A program made the translations under genes and the position numbers. Positions 17,435-26,862 of a DNA stretch of 64,000 nucleotides are shown in pieces (position 1 is the first letter of the stretch; every line of letters begins with the position of its first letter). Below the pieces are notes generated by a model. That model was not told the DNA's origin. It saw nothing but the letters and a program-made list of their open reading frames with translations, and did not search any database. This DNA comes from Acinetobacter chengduensis (lineage in GTDB: Bacteria; Pseudomonadota; Gammaproteobacteria; Pseudomonadales; Moraxellaceae). Location: the NCBI RefSeq assembly GCF_003664645.1, contig NZ_RCHC01000001.1, positions 248,001 through 312,000 on the forward strand. The letters run 5' to 3'.

Positions 17435-18637
17435 TTAGTTCGACTGCAAATAAGTATGTACACCTTCGCCGGCTGCCCGCCCTGTCGCAAAGCATGCCGT
17501 GAGCAGATAGCCACCCGTAGGTGCATCCCAATCTAACATTTCACCTGCACAAAATAAGCCCGACTGCTGCTTAAGTTGCAACTGTGCAGATAAAACTTCG
17601 CGCTTTACCCCACCTGCACAGCTAATGGCTTCTTCTATCGGACGAAAACCTGTTAACGGAATGCATAATGCTTTAATCTGCTTGGCCAATACTTCTGGTT
17701 GTGACCATAGTGCTTTCGGCACCAATTCTCGAACCAATGCAGCTTTGGCACTGTCTAAGCCAGCCTTACGCCATACATTACTTTGTGATTGCTTTTTGCT
17801 GGGCTGAAGTTTGTGTGCCAATTGCTCTACAGAGAGTTCAGGCATTAAATCCAAATACAGTGTCATGGCCTTTTTTGCTTTAAGCATAGCCCGTAAAGCA
17901 CGACCTTGTTTATAAATTAAACCACTTTCTAAACCATAATGACTAATGACAATATCGCCTATAGAGCGTTCAGCTGTACCAACCCACGCTTCTACACGCT
18001 TTAAGGGTTGACCAAACACAGCGTGCATAAACTGCGACCATGGATACTCTACACCTGCATTACTGGCTTGAAAGGGCTCTATATGTTCTGCTTGCAACCA
18101 AGATTGCCATGCACCATCACTTCCGAGTTGCGACCACGACACGGCTCCACAAGCCAAAATTACCGCATCAAAAGCTTCAGTATGGGTTTCATTTTGTTTT
18201 AAATCCAACACCGTTAACTGCGTACTTTGCAAATTGGTTACTTGGTGCCGGTAATGAAAGCTTATACCCTGCTCAAGCAAGCGTTTTAACCAGGCACGCA
18301 ATAAAGGTGCTGCTTTCATCTCAATGGGAAACACTCGACCTGAAGACCCAATATAAGATTCAATGCCTAAGCCTTTCATCCAATTTTGAATCCAAGTAGC
18401 ATCCCACTGTCGAACCCACGGTGCAAGCCACTCTGCTTGGTCATAACGTTGAATAAACTGGGCTACGGGTTCTGCATGCGAAATATTTAAACCCGTCTTA
18501 CCTGCCATTAAAAACTTACGCGCAGCAGATGGTTTCTGTTCATAAACATGCACATCATAAGCATATTGGCTGAGCACTTCAGCAGCCATTAAACCTGCTG
18601 GGCCAGCGCCAATGATCGCAACTCGCTTTTTCATCAT
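17435..18637 (-). CDS. HI0933/BaiN-like FAD-dependent flavoprotein
   Basis: A 400-residue flavoprotein: N-terminal FAD-binding VAIIGAGPAGLMAAEVLS, then the group signature KFLMAGKTGLNISHAEP (about residues 41-57) and the C-terminal GLFCAGEMLDWDAPTGGY that closes over the flavin. This matches the HI0933/PP_4765-type NAD(P)/FAD-dependent oxidoreductases, whose substrate is unknown. Its start codon overlaps the stop of the upstream methyltransferase gene (TAATG), so the two are coupled in one operon. Confidence 0.88.
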   Translation of the reverse strand: MMKKRVAIIGAGPAGLMAAEVLSQYAYDVHVYEQKPSAARKFLMAGKTGLNISHAEPVAQFIQRYDQAEWLAPWVRQWDATWIQNWMKGLGIESYIGSSGRVFPIEMKAAPLLRAWLKRLLEQGISFHYRHQVTNLQSTQLTVLDLKQNETHTEAFDAVILACGAVSWSQLGSDGAWQSWLQAEHIEPFQASNAGVEYPWSQFMHAVFGQPLKRVEAWVGTAERSIGDIVISHYGLESGLIYKQGRALRAMLKAKKAMTLYLDLMPELSVEQLAHKLQPSKKQSQSNVWRKAGLDSAKAALVRELVPKALWSQPEVLAKQIKALCIPLTGFRPIEEAISCAGGVKREVLSAQLQLKQQSGLFCAGEMLDWDAPTGGYLLTACFATGRAAGEGVHTYLQSN

Positions 18638-19284
18638 TAGGCTTCAATATTCATTGCAGGTGTCGTTTGACCCTGCAAAGGTTGAAAATCATCAAAACGC
18701 GTTGAATAAGATGCAGGTTTAGTGATAATCAATTGCTGGCACAACTCACCACGCTCTAAATATTTAATTTCAAAATGTGTACGGGCTGAATCAGGAGCAA
18801 TCACTTCTTTCACAAAAGGAAGCTTCCATACATCAATGAGCTGTTGCTGTGCTTCAGCAATATATTCAGGAATATTACTGGCCAATGTGATCGTACCGCC
18901 CACTTCTAAGCGCGACAGTAAAAACTCAAAAAATGGCATATTTAACCAACGTTGAGCTGGATTATGTGGCTCAGGATTAGGATATAAAATAAAAAATTGC
19001 TGTACTTGTGCAGGAAATAACGCATGAACAACCCAAGGCAATGCATCTGCATGAATAGGCTGTAAATTATTTTGACCCTCAATGCCATGTTGTTTTTGCA
19101 TCGCAACAAATTTTTCACGAGTGCGCTCTACCGCAATTAATTGTTTGTCGGGATTAGATGCACTAAACAATAACGCGTGCTTACCTTTACCAGCACCAAT
19201 TTCCACACAAATCGGTTGATTGGCAATAGCTTGGAAATCACGAGGTGCATGCATGCGCTGCGCTTGAAATTGACGAATCGGCAT
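18637..19284 (-). CDS. TrmB-like SAM-dependent methyltransferase
   Basis: A 215-residue protein of the TrmB (tRNA guanine-46 N7-methyltransferase) fold: CVEIGAGKGKHALLFS (residues 26-41) for SAM, AVERTREKFVAMQK, and the family-style C-terminus ARTHFEIKYLERG. The catalytic-loop motif expected in TrmB, DPWPKxRHxKRR, is replaced by YPNPEPHNPAQRWL at about 101-114, so it may be a paralogue with another RNA or small-molecule substrate. It is cotranscribed with the downstream flavoprotein gene through a one-base overlap. Confidence 0.75.
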   Translation of the reverse strand: MPIRQFQAQRMHAPRDFQAIANQPICVEIGAGKGKHALLFSASNPDKQLIAVERTREKFVAMQKQHGIEGQNNLQPIHADALPWVVHALFPAQVQQFFILYPNPEPHNPAQRWLNMPFFEFLLSRLEVGGTITLASNIPEYIAEAQQQLIDVWKLPFVKEVIAPDSARTHFEIKYLERGELCQQLIITKPASYSTRFDDFQPLQGQTTPAMNIEA

Positions 19285-19376
19285 AATCAGATCAAACTAA
19301 TAAAAACCGTACAAGTCTAACAAGTGTCGCGGTTTTTGCCTAATTGAATCATTTGATGTACTTGGAGTCACCCACT

Positions 19377-19550
19377 ATGTCCACTTCTCTGAACTGCCCA
19401 CGTTGTGGCGAGCTGACTGTTTGGGAAAACAACGTATACCGCCCATTTTGTTCAGAGCGTTGCAAACTGATCGATTTTGGCGCTTGGGCAAACGACGAAT
19501 ATAGCTTGCCCACACAAGATGCGCCTCAAGCAGATGGCTCTGAGGAATAA
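19377..19550 (+). CDS. yacG: DNA gyrase inhibitor YacG
   Basis: A 57-residue zinc protein. NCPRCGELTVW (C7, C10) and FCSERCKLIDFGAWA (C25, C29) are the full YacG signature. YacG binds GyrB and blocks DNA binding by gyrase. The ATG at 19377 is chosen because GGAG lies 9 bases upstream and because the family begins just before the first zinc Cys; an upstream in-frame extension to 19344 has no support. The acidic tail (DAPQADGSEE) is typical. Confidence 0.93.
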   Translation: MSTSLNCPRCGELTVWENNVYRPFCSERCKLIDFGAWANDEYSLPTQDAPQADGSEE

Positions 19551-20059
19551 TATCCTCGACGTTGAAAACTTATCTTTGTATCTGATGTAGAGAGGAATCT
19601 GATCCTCTCTTAACATTCAACATCACTTCTCATTCACTCCCCCCTCTAATAAGCGCCAAACACCAATATTTTTTATCCCCTTATATCATTTAATTTGTGC
19701 TCACTGTGCCTCCCAAAAATGGGAAGTTTTAAATACATTCTCATGCTTTATATTTTTTAGTTTTGTTGCAGATAACCTGATGTCACACATGTTCATTTTT
19801 TAGTGAAAAATGACCTTTTTTGTCAATCACTTAGGGTTCAATATTTTTATTTCTACCTCTATCTTTTTTTTAAGATTTAATTAAGAATATTGTCATTAAT
19901 TCAGATTATAAATAGTCATGAATACTCGACATGTATTCATCATTTAAGTGTGCTTGCGTTTTGCACATGAATAGACTTAAGCCATTTTAGCGGTCTAACA
20001 AAAACACCTTTAAAAATGGCGTTAAAACAAAAAAGTGCTTTGGGGGAGAGCAGATTTAG
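19551..20059. other. 509-base intergenic region, mostly featureless
   Basis: An A+T-rich stretch. A hairpin AGAGAGGA/TCCTCTCT at 19589-19610 follows yacG and could act as a weak terminator (no T-run). The rest shows no ORF over 40 codons with a convincing start and no RNA gene that I recognise. Confidence 0.5.
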
Positions 20060-20245
20060 ATGAAAGCAAAACTGATGTGCGTCATTATGGCGATATTTAT
20101 TTTAACGAGTTTGGGTTGTTTAATCATTGGAATACACAACTCGGATCTTATCTTTGTATTCATCGGGCTGTTAATGGGAACAGCCTCAAGCCTGATGTAT
20201 TTTGAGGTAAAAAAGGAATATAGCAATCCTTTTAATAAAGACTGA
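20060..20245 (+). CDS. small hypothetical membrane protein
   Basis: A 61-residue protein with two transmembrane helices (about residues 5-25 and 30-49) and a charged C-terminus (EVKKEYSNPFNKD). A strong ribosome binding site (GGGGGAGAG) lies 9 bases before the ATG, which is the main reason to accept it. Family unknown. Its last codons overlap the terminator of the converging hydrolase gene. Confidence 0.6.
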   Translation: MKAKLMCVIMAIFILTSLGCLIIGIHNSDLIFVFIGLLMGTASSLMYFEVKKEYSNPFNKD

Positions 20246-20262
20246 AGCCGAAGCTCCAGTCT
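20236..20262 (-). terminator. UUCG-tetraloop terminator of the hemH operon
   Basis: Read on the minus strand: AGACTGGAGC-TTCG-GCTTCAGTCT followed by TTTATT, a 10-bp stem with one G-U pair closed by a C(UUCG)G tetraloop. It lies 8 bases after the hydrolase stop. Confidence 0.82.
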
Positions 20263-20269
20263 GAAGTAC

Positions 20270-20914
20270 TTAGCCAGCTTTGCTTGCAACAAAGGGATTA
20301 TGTTGCTTTTCAAAGCCAATGCTACTGATTGGACCATGTCCAGAAATAAACTGAGTTTCATCTGGCAAGCTAAAACATTCACGTTGAATAGAATCTAGCA
20401 ATTGCTGGTGATTTCCGCGTGGGAAATCCGTACGGCCAATAGAACCTTTAAATAGCACATCACCTGTCCAAAGCAGCCCATATTGAGCATTGTAGAACAT
20501 CACATGACCCGGTGTATGACCTGGCGCAAAGCGTACTTCAAATTTTTCAGTGCCCAGTTGAAGTACTTCACCGCCTTCGAGCCAAGTCGTCACTGCAACT
20601 TTTTCTGGGATTGGGAAGCCATATTTTGCAGACACTTCCTGAATCATATCCAACCAAAATGCATCTTCTTTATGTGGCCCAATCACAGGCACATCCCACA
20701 ATTTTTGTAGTGTACCCACCGCACCTGCATGATCTAAATGCCCATGTGTTAACCACAATGCTTGAACGGTCAAACCTAAAGCTTCAACTTCAGCTTTTAA
20801 TTTTTCTGGCTCACCGCCCGCATCAATTAAAATGGCCTCTTTGCTAACCGAATCCCAAACAATGGAACAATTTTGCTGAAATGCCGTGACAGGCACAATT
20901 TTTACTTGGAGCAT
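20270..20914 (-). CDS. metallo-beta-lactamase-fold hydrolase (glyoxalase II-like)
   Basis: A 214-residue MBL-fold metalloenzyme of the YcbL/GloB-like type. The metal site THGHLDHAG is at residues 56-64 (H57, H59, D61, H62), with further ligands in FAPGHTPGHVMF, WTGDVLF and ISGHGP. Likely a thioester hydrolase; the substrate is not determined. The ATG at 20914 is chosen since GAGG lies 9 bases upstream; a TTG five codons earlier would put the site inside the gene. It follows hemH within 20 bases, in one operon. Confidence 0.87.
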   Translation of the reverse strand: MLQVKIVPVTAFQQNCSIVWDSVSKEAILIDAGGEPEKLKAEVEALGLTVQALWLTHGHLDHAGAVGTLQKLWDVPVIGPHKEDAFWLDMIQEVSAKYGFPIPEKVAVTTWLEGGEVLQLGTEKFEVRFAPGHTPGHVMFYNAQYGLLWTGDVLFKGSIGRTDFPRGNHQQLLDSIQRECFSLPDETQFISGHGPISSIGFEKQHNPFVASKAG

Positions 20915-20932
20915 GTGGCGAGACCTCAAAAA

Positions 20933-21949
20933 TCAATGCGCTAAAGTATGCTTTAAAGTATCAAGATTAGCTTGAAGCAAACTATTGAGCAATTGCAAAT
21001 GATCAGCACGGTTGTTTAAGGCTGGAATATACGCATAAGAACCGCCGCCTGCCTCACGAAACAAGGTCGCATTTTCGATGGCCAATTCTTCTAAGGTCTC
21101 TAAACAATCGGCAGAAAAAGCAGGACTTAATACTTGTACTGACTTCACGCCTTGTGTGGCCCACTCAGCCAGTAAAGCATCTGTATAGGGCTTCACCCAC
21201 TCTTGCTTACCAAAACGTGATTGGAAACTCACTGCATATTCATGCTCTTTTAGGCCCAATGCTTGTGCAAGCAAGGTACCAGTTACACGGCAACGATCCG
21301 CATAGGGATCACCCTTATCGGCATAAGGCTGTGGAATACCGTGAAAAGACATTAAAAGCTTTTCTGGGCGCCCATGAACAGCTTGATAGTCTCGAACACT
21401 TTGCGCCAACGCTTGGATAAATAGCGGGTGCTGATAATAATCGCGAATGATCGACAAGCCAGGTAAGTTACGCTGTGTAGGTAACCACTTAGCCACAGCA
21501 TCATATAAAGGCGCGGTTGAAGTTGCTGAATACTGCGGAAATAACGGTAAAAGAATGACATGGTCAACGACTTGCTGACTAATATCTTCTAATACTTGGT
21601 AAATACTGGGCTGTCCATAAGTCATTGCTGGCACAACATTTAGCTCAAACTCAGGGTTATCTGCTAATAACTGTTGCTCTACGGCATTCACTTGTTGTAA
21701 CAAGATTTCACGCATGGGTGAGTCTGCTTGCCAAACCGATGCATAAGCATGTGCCACGCGTTTTGGGCGAAACGGTAAAATAAACAAGCGTAAAATGAGT
21801 TGCCAAATGGGTTTTGGAATCTCAATCACACGCTGATCGGATAAAAACTGCTTTAGAAACCGACGCACTGCAGGTACAGTCGGCGCATCAGGCGTTCCTA
21901 AATTGGCTAAAATCACCGTCACTTTTGCTTTAGGCGCAGAAGACATCAC
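20933..21949 (-). CDS. hemH: ferrochelatase
   Basis: Inserts Fe2+ into protoporphyrin IX, the last step of protoheme synthesis, at the membrane. The 338-residue protein is of normal length. [20 protein letters not shown] at the N-terminus, [19 protein letters not shown] (catalytic His in SFHGIP) and [17 protein letters not shown] are diagnostic. First gene of a two-gene minus-strand unit with the MBL-fold hydrolase. Confidence 0.97.
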   Translation of the reverse strand: MMSSAPKAKVTVILANLGTPDAPTVPAVRRFLKQFLSDQRVIEIPKPIWQLILRLFILPFRPKRVAHAYASVWQADSPMREILLQQVNAVEQQLLADNPEFELNVVPAMTYGQPSIYQVLEDISQQVVDHVILLPLFPQYSATSTAPLYDAVAKWLPTQRNLPGLSIIRDYYQHPLFIQALAQSVRDYQAVHGRPEKLLMSFHGIPQPYADKGDPYADRCRVTGTLLAQALGLKEHEYAVSFQSRFGKQEWVKPYTDALLAEWATQGVKSVQVLSPAFSADCLETLEELAIENATLFREAGGGSYAYIPALNNRADHLQLLNSLLQANLDTLKHTLAH

Positions 21950-22010
21950 GCTATTCCTATGAATTTAGACCAATCTACTGTATCAGCTTTAAATAAATTT
22001 ATTAAATAGA

Positions 22011-23039
22011 TTAATTTAAAGATTTAAATTGAAAACTCCGATCAGAATCTAATAAATTGCTTTCCAGCAATTTTGTGGCCTTTGACGTCACTTGCCAAAG
22101 CATGCGCTGACGATCATCACGTCCAGATTGCACTATCCACTCATTTTGTCGCATTTGCATTTTAATACTGTGTAAAGCACGAATATTAATTTGGGCACGT
22201 GCAACTGCATGCGCACGAGGCATTTCTATACGCGCATCTGACAAGCCATTTTCATTTAAATATTCATTCATCCGCTTGGAAAAATACTCTTCCGGCGTTG
22301 GATTCATAAATGTGGTGCCCAAAATACTCAGCATTTGTGCCCATGTTAATTTTTTCTGAATTTTTAATTCTTTAAAATTACCATCTTGGTAGGCATGCAT
22401 ACGGTATTCAAACGCAAAAACTTCATGCATCGACACTTTAGGTAAAGATAGAAATGGATCGACTTCTCGCTTGCCTACATCCGTTTCTAATTGTTGGATT
22501 TTATCTTTTAAAGCATCAATTTCATCTTGCAATACTTGGGTGTTTTGTGGACGTACCCAACCTACTGCTGGATAGCGCTCCAACATTTGTGACATATTTA
22601 AACGCACTGCCATTTCTAAATCGCGCAGACTACGATACGTAAAAATTTGATCCACTTCATTTTGCAAGAGTTGACGAAATTCTTTGAACTTTTCAACCAA
22701 TTCTGGCTTTTGATCTTGTAGTGCATGATCACGTGAAGAAGGCTCATCATGCATAAATACAATAATTGGCTTCTGCTTTGTCACTGCATAAATATATTCA
22801 AGGTGCATATAGCCAACACCCGATACAGATTGCTCGCCATAAGAGCTACCTAATAAGATAATCACATAATCACAGTCATCAATTTGGCGACGTGCAAATG
22901 CAGTACTCAATGGTGTCCGTTGCTCTAAGCCCCAGGAGAAAAAGCCCATTCCCACAAGAGTCTGAGCTAAAATCATGCGTTCAGGTTGCATTTCGCTCCC
23001 TGACGTTGAAATAAATACTTGATAACGCTTATCGAGCAT
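22011..23039 (-). CDS. DUF4062 domain protein
   Basis: A 342-residue cytoplasmic protein. The N-terminal 100 residues match the DUF4062 pattern: KRYQVFISTSGSEMQPERM, then ARRQIDDCDYVIILLGSSYG and YMHLEYIYAVTKQKPIIVF. This alpha/beta domain is thought to be TIR/nucleoside-processing-like and is common in signalling and conflict proteins, but this member is unstudied as far as I know. A coiled coil follows (about 168-190, LQDEIDALKDKIQQLETDV). The C-terminal 150 residues look helical and winged-helix-like and are not recognised. Stand-alone gene in a metabolic neighbourhood. Confidence 0.8.
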   Translation of the reverse strand: MLDKRYQVFISTSGSEMQPERMILAQTLVGMGFFSWGLEQRTPLSTAFARRQIDDCDYVIILLGSSYGEQSVSGVGYMHLEYIYAVTKQKPIIVFMHDEPSSRDHALQDQKPELVEKFKEFRQLLQNEVDQIFTYRSLRDLEMAVRLNMSQMLERYPAVGWVRPQNTQVLQDEIDALKDKIQQLETDVGKREVDPFLSLPKVSMHEVFAFEYRMHAYQDGNFKELKIQKKLTWAQMLSILGTTFMNPTPEEYFSKRMNEYLNENGLSDARIEMPRAHAVARAQINIRALHSIKMQMRQNEWIVQSGRDDRQRMLWQVTSKATKLLESNLLDSDRSFQFKSLN

Positions 23040-23169
23040 TGGTTATCCTCTTCCAAGTGCACATTACAGTTACTGTGACTAAAGTCACAACATGTTCTGC
23101 GATATGACTACCCCAAATAAATAATTTTTAATTAATTAATTCAAAAGACTAACTTAAGTTATTTGATCA

Positions 23170-24042
23170 TTAAATACCAATATTTTTAATGCTCCAAGTC
23201 AAATCAGACGCAATAAGATGACTTAGAATTGACTTTAACTGATCTGCATTTTGCCCACTGACATAACATTCAATGCGCACATGCTCTGGTTGCCCATCAT
23301 GTTCAAATAATAACTCATTTTTAATTAAAATTCGGGCTGTTTGTCGCGCAACGGCAGCTCCAGAGTCAATTAATGTCATTTTCTGACCAAAAATATGCTG
23401 AATTGCGCCTTTTAAGAAGGGATAGTGTGTACAACCGAGTACCAAATAATCCACATTTTGCTCTATGGCAGGCTGTAACACCTCTTTCAATGTTGCTAAA
23501 CATGCCTCACTCATCTGAGCACCAGCCTCAACAAAAGGCACCAAATCTAGGCAGGTGATCGTGAGCACTTCAACCTGAGCAGGTTCAGCAAAACGGGTCA
23601 TCACATCTTTAATTAATTGACCACGGAAAGTCGCAGGTGTTGCCAGTACCGCAACTTTTTTTGATTTGGTTTGTAATACCGCTGGCTTAAGGGCTGGAAC
23701 TAAACCAATAATCGGAAAGTTTTCGCCATAGTGTTCACGTAAATAATCCAGACTAAATGCAGAAGCGGTATTGCAGGCCACCACCGCAATTTTACAACCT
23801 TGACGATATAACCACTCAATCGCATGGGCGGTTAGTTCACGAATATTTTGATCTTCTCGTGGCCCGTATGGCACATGTGCAGTATCTGCATAATATAGAA
23901 TACGTTCTTTGGGTAAATAACGTGCAATTTCTTGTGCAATCGATAGCCCCCCAATGCCCGAGTCAAAGATTCCAATCGGTGCATCAGGCCCAGCTTTGGG
24001 CATTGGATCATGGAGTGGGTATAGAGGATATATCGCGCTCAT
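23170..24042 (-). CDS. murI: glutamate racemase
   Basis: Makes D-glutamate for peptidoglycan by cofactor-independent racemisation in the cytosol. GIFDSGIGGLSI at residues 24-35 (Asp 27, Ser 28), the first catalytic Cys in VACNTASA (C90) and the second in LGCTHYPF (C203) are all present. 290 residues, slightly long because of an N-terminal extension of about 20 residues (MSAIYPLYPLHDPMPKAG), so an internal start at the Met in DPMPKAG is possible. Confidence 0.96.
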   Translation of the reverse strand: MSAIYPLYPLHDPMPKAGPDAPIGIFDSGIGGLSIAQEIARYLPKERILYYADTAHVPYGPREDQNIRELTAHAIEWLYRQGCKIAVVACNTASAFSLDYLREHYGENFPIIGLVPALKPAVLQTKSKKVAVLATPATFRGQLIKDVMTRFAEPAQVEVLTITCLDLVPFVEAGAQMSEACLATLKEVLQPAIEQNVDYLVLGCTHYPFLKGAIQHIFGQKMTLIDSGAAVARQTARILIKNELLFEHDGQPEHVRIECYVSGQNADQLKSILSHLIASDLTWSIKNIGI

Positions 24043-24087
24043 AGTACAGAGTTAAATTAGACGTATTCGATTCAGAAAGCTTAAACC

Positions 24088-24699
24088 TCAGCTGTCTAAT
24101 TGCAATAGCAAATTACCACTTTTCAGCCTTAATTGAGCTTCACCTTGTGCATTTTCAGTGAGCTCACCCATTTGCACCAAATGCATAAATGCTGCGCGCT
24201 GAATTAAAGCATTTAAACCAAATCGAACCTGTACATAAGGCCTTAGCTCACCTGCAAATTCACGCATAAAGATACGATGTGCTTCATCCACGATGATGAC
24301 ATCGTCTGTAGATGTTGTGAGTTGTAGATAAGTTTGACCTTCTATCTGAATTTCATCTACCTGATTGACAAATAATGGTTCATCTTCCACCTGTATTTCA
24401 ATCTGCTCAACTGGCGTTTTTAAATAGAAATTATCATCTTCTTTCCAAAGTACTGTAGAGAAGAGGTTAATGAGGGATTGGCGTTTGATCAATTGACCTT
24501 CGTGCCACCATTCCCCATTGGCTTTTATCTTCAAATCCATTGCGCCACAATGCTTTGGATGCCATTGCTCTAATGGAGGAATTGACTTTTTGTGACCGAA
24601 CTGTCCATCTTTTAAGTATTGTGCAATTGCCATTAAATTTTTATTATCGGTTTGAGCTGTTTCTTTCGTCGAATTTGAGGGATTTTCATGATTATTCAT
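24088..24699 (-). CDS. DUF1285 family protein
   Basis: A 203-residue protein of the DUF1285 family, recognised from PPLEQWHPKHCGAMDLKIK, NGEWWHEGQLIKRQSLINLF and VWRED-like LWKEDDNFYLKTPVE. A structure-based role in nucleotide or small-ligand binding has been suggested for the family; the function is unknown. The ATG at 24699 is chosen because AAGG lies 9 bases upstream; an upstream in-frame extension to 24792 would add a hydrophobic helix without a ribosome binding site. It follows murI in the same direction. Confidence 0.82.
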   Translation of the reverse strand: MNNHENPSNSTKETAQTDNKNLMAIAQYLKDGQFGHKKSIPPLEQWHPKHCGAMDLKIKANGEWWHEGQLIKRQSLINLFSTVLWKEDDNFYLKTPVEQIEIQVEDEPLFVNQVDEIQIEGQTYLQLTTSTDDVIIVDEAHRIFMREFAGELRPYVQVRFGLNALIQRAAFMHLVQMGELTENAQGEAQLRLKSGNLLLQLDS

Positions 24700-24890
24700 A
24701 GCAGAAGACCTTACTGACGGAAAAATAATATGATTCAGCCAATTGGCTAGAACAAGGTTTAAAACTATACTAGCCCATAATATAAAAGGCACGATAATAA
24801 ATTTGTGTCTAGGAATTCAGTACACTCATGGCAGCGCCGTTAGTGAAAATCTAAATGGTTGCCACCTTCAAAAAATATGAGGAGTCCTAC

Positions 24891-26603
24891 ATGGAACACA
24901 TCGAACGTGAATCGATGGAATTTGACGTCGTCATCGTTGGTGCAGGCCCTGCGGGTCTTTCTGCCGCGATCAAAATTCGTCAACTTGCAATTGAAAATAA
25001 CCTGAACGATTTGTCCGTTTGTGTCGTGGAAAAGGGCTCCGAAGTTGGTGCACACATTTTATCAGGTGCTGTGCTTGAACCACGTGCAATCAATGAACTT
25101 TTCCCTGACTGGAAAGAACAAGGCGCGCCTTTAAATGTGCCTGTGACTGAAGACAAAACCTATTTCTTATTGTCTGATGAAAAGTCTCAGGAAATGCCTC
25201 ATTGGATGGTGCCTAAAACCATGCACAACGATGGTAACTATGTGATCTCACTCGGTAACGTCGTTCGTTGGTTAGGGACCAAAGCTGAAGAACTTGAAGT
25301 GTCAATCTTCCCTGGCTTTGCAGCATCAGAAATTCTTTACCATGAAGATGGCACAGTAAAAGGTATTCAAACTGGTGACATGGGCATTGGTAAAGATGGC
25401 GAACCAACGCACAACTTTGCTCCGGGCTATGAGCTTCATGCAAAATATACAATTTTTGCAGAAGGTTGCCGTGGTCATTTAGGTAAACGTTTAATTTCTC
25501 AATTTAATTTAGATAAAGATGCTGATCCGCAACATTACGGTATTGGTATTAAAGAGCTGTGGGAAATCGATCCTGCAAAACATAAAGCAGGTACGGTGAT
25601 GCACGGTGCGGGCTGGCCTTTAACTGAAACAGGTTCTTCAGGTGGCTGGTGGTTATACCACGCAGAAAACAACCAAGTGACTTTGGGTATGATCGTGGAC
25701 TTATCATATACCAACCCACATATGTATCCATTCATGGAAATGCAACGTTGGAAAACCCATCCACTGATCAAGCAATTCCTTGAAGGTGGTAAACGTATTT
25801 CTTATGGCGCACGTGCTGTGGTGAAAGGTGGCTTTAACTCGCTTCCTAAGTTCACATTCCCTGGTGGCTCTTTAATTGGTGATGATGCTGGCTTCTTAAA
25901 CTTTGCCAAAATCAAAGGCTCTCACACGGCCATGAAATCAGGCATGCTGTGTGGTGAAGCAGTATTTGAAGCGATTGCTGCGGGTGTTGAAAAAGGTGGT
26001 GACCTTGCCATTGCACGTGTGACTGAAGGTGAAGACTTCTTTGCCAAAGAAGTAACAGCATACACAGAGAAGTTTAACAACAGCTGGTTGAAAGAAGAGC
26101 TGTATAACGCACGTAACTTCGGCCCTGCAATGCATAAGTTTGGTACTTTCGGTGGTGGTGCATTTAACTTTATTGACCAAAACATCTTTAAAGTGCCATT
26201 TACACTACGTGACTTACAGCCAGATTACAGCGCACTCAAAACTGTTGAAGCGAACAATGTGAAGCCGAACTATCCAAAACCAGATGGTAAGCTCACTTTT
26301 GACCGTTTATCTTCTGTATTCGTATCCAATACCGTACATGAAGAAAACCAGCCTGCTCACTTGAAACTGACAGATGCTTCTATTCCAGTGAATGTAAACT
26401 TACCTAAATGGGATGAGCCTGCACAGCGCTACTGCCCTGCAGGTGTGTATGAAATTATGGAAGAAAATGACGGTTCGAAGCGTTTCCAAATTAACGCTGC
26501 CAACTGTGTTCACTGTAAGACTTGTGACATCAAAGATCCATCACAAAACATTACTTGGGTAACACCTGAGGGTGGCGGTGGTCCAAACTACCCAAATATG
26601 TAA
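24891..26603 (+). CDS. electron transfer flavoprotein-ubiquinone oxidoreductase
   Basis: Passes electrons from ETF (fatty-acid and amino-acid oxidation) to the quinone pool at the inner membrane. The 570-residue protein has FAD-binding VVIVGAGPAGLSAAIKI at the N-terminus, GDDAGFLNFAKIKGSHTAMKSG near residue 325, and a C-terminal [4Fe-4S] site (YCPAGVYE, then CVHCKTCDIKDPSQNITW). The ATG at 24891 follows AGGAG by 7 bases; an in-frame upstream extension to 24855 is not supported. Single gene with a terminator. Confidence 0.96.
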   Translation: MEHIERESMEFDVVIVGAGPAGLSAAIKIRQLAIENNLNDLSVCVVEKGSEVGAHILSGAVLEPRAINELFPDWKEQGAPLNVPVTEDKTYFLLSDEKSQEMPHWMVPKTMHNDGNYVISLGNVVRWLGTKAEELEVSIFPGFAASEILYHEDGTVKGIQTGDMGIGKDGEPTHNFAPGYELHAKYTIFAEGCRGHLGKRLISQFNLDKDADPQHYGIGIKELWEIDPAKHKAGTVMHGAGWPLTETGSSGGWWLYHAENNQVTLGMIVDLSYTNPHMYPFMEMQRWKTHPLIKQFLEGGKRISYGARAVVKGGFNSLPKFTFPGGSLIGDDAGFLNFAKIKGSHTAMKSGMLCGEAVFEAIAAGVEKGGDLAIARVTEGEDFFAKEVTAYTEKFNNSWLKEELYNARNFGPAMHKFGTFGGGAFNFIDQNIFKVPFTLRDLQPDYSALKTVEANNVKPNYPKPDGKLTFDRLSSVFVSNTVHEENQPAHLKLTDASIPVNVNLPKWDEPAQRYCPAGVYEIMEENDGSKRFQINAANCVHCKTCDIKDPSQNITWVTPEGGGGPNYPNM

Positions 26604-26623
26604 TCTCTTTTGAGATAAAAAAC

Positions 26624-26650
26624 AAACCCGCTTAGGCGGGTTTATTTTTT
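26624..26650 (+). terminator. Rho-independent terminator of the ETF-QO gene
   Basis: Stem AAACCCGC/GCGGGTTT, loop TTAG, followed by a T-rich run (TTTATTTTTT). Confidence 0.88.
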
Positions 26651-26666
26651 AAATTTCAACATACAA

Positions 26667-26853
26667 CTAGATAAAAATTTTTAAATAGAAAAAATATAAA
26701 ATAAATAAACCTGCAAAAAGATACATAATAAAATTATTTAAAGTACTCTCTTCTTCTAATTCACTAGATTTAATATAAGTAAAAACTACTAGGGCTAATA
26801 AAATTAATATTATAAAAAAACCTAAAAACTGTCCATTTCGTAAATTTCTTCAA
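26667..26853 (-). pseudogene. frameshifted small membrane protein remnant
   Basis: A possible TTG start at 26853, preceded by GAGAGGAAGAG, opens with MKKFTKWTVF. After a T-tract the neighbouring frame continues as LGFFIILILLALVVFTYIKS, then SSELEEESTLNNFIMYLFAG and a last hydrophobic stretch ending FYLKIFI before a TAG. Restoring the T-tract would give about 61 residues with two transmembrane helices. It directly follows the DUF2235 effector remnant, so it may be the relic of that effector's immunity gene. The assignment is inference. Confidence 0.45.
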
Positions 26854-26862
26854 CTCTTCCTC

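Noticed and set aside
22011..24699. Whether the DUF4062 gene with its neighbours forms a defence operon
   Set aside because: The neighbours are hemH and murI/DUF1285, housekeeping genes with gaps of more than 60 bases; no nuclease or NTPase partner is adjacent.
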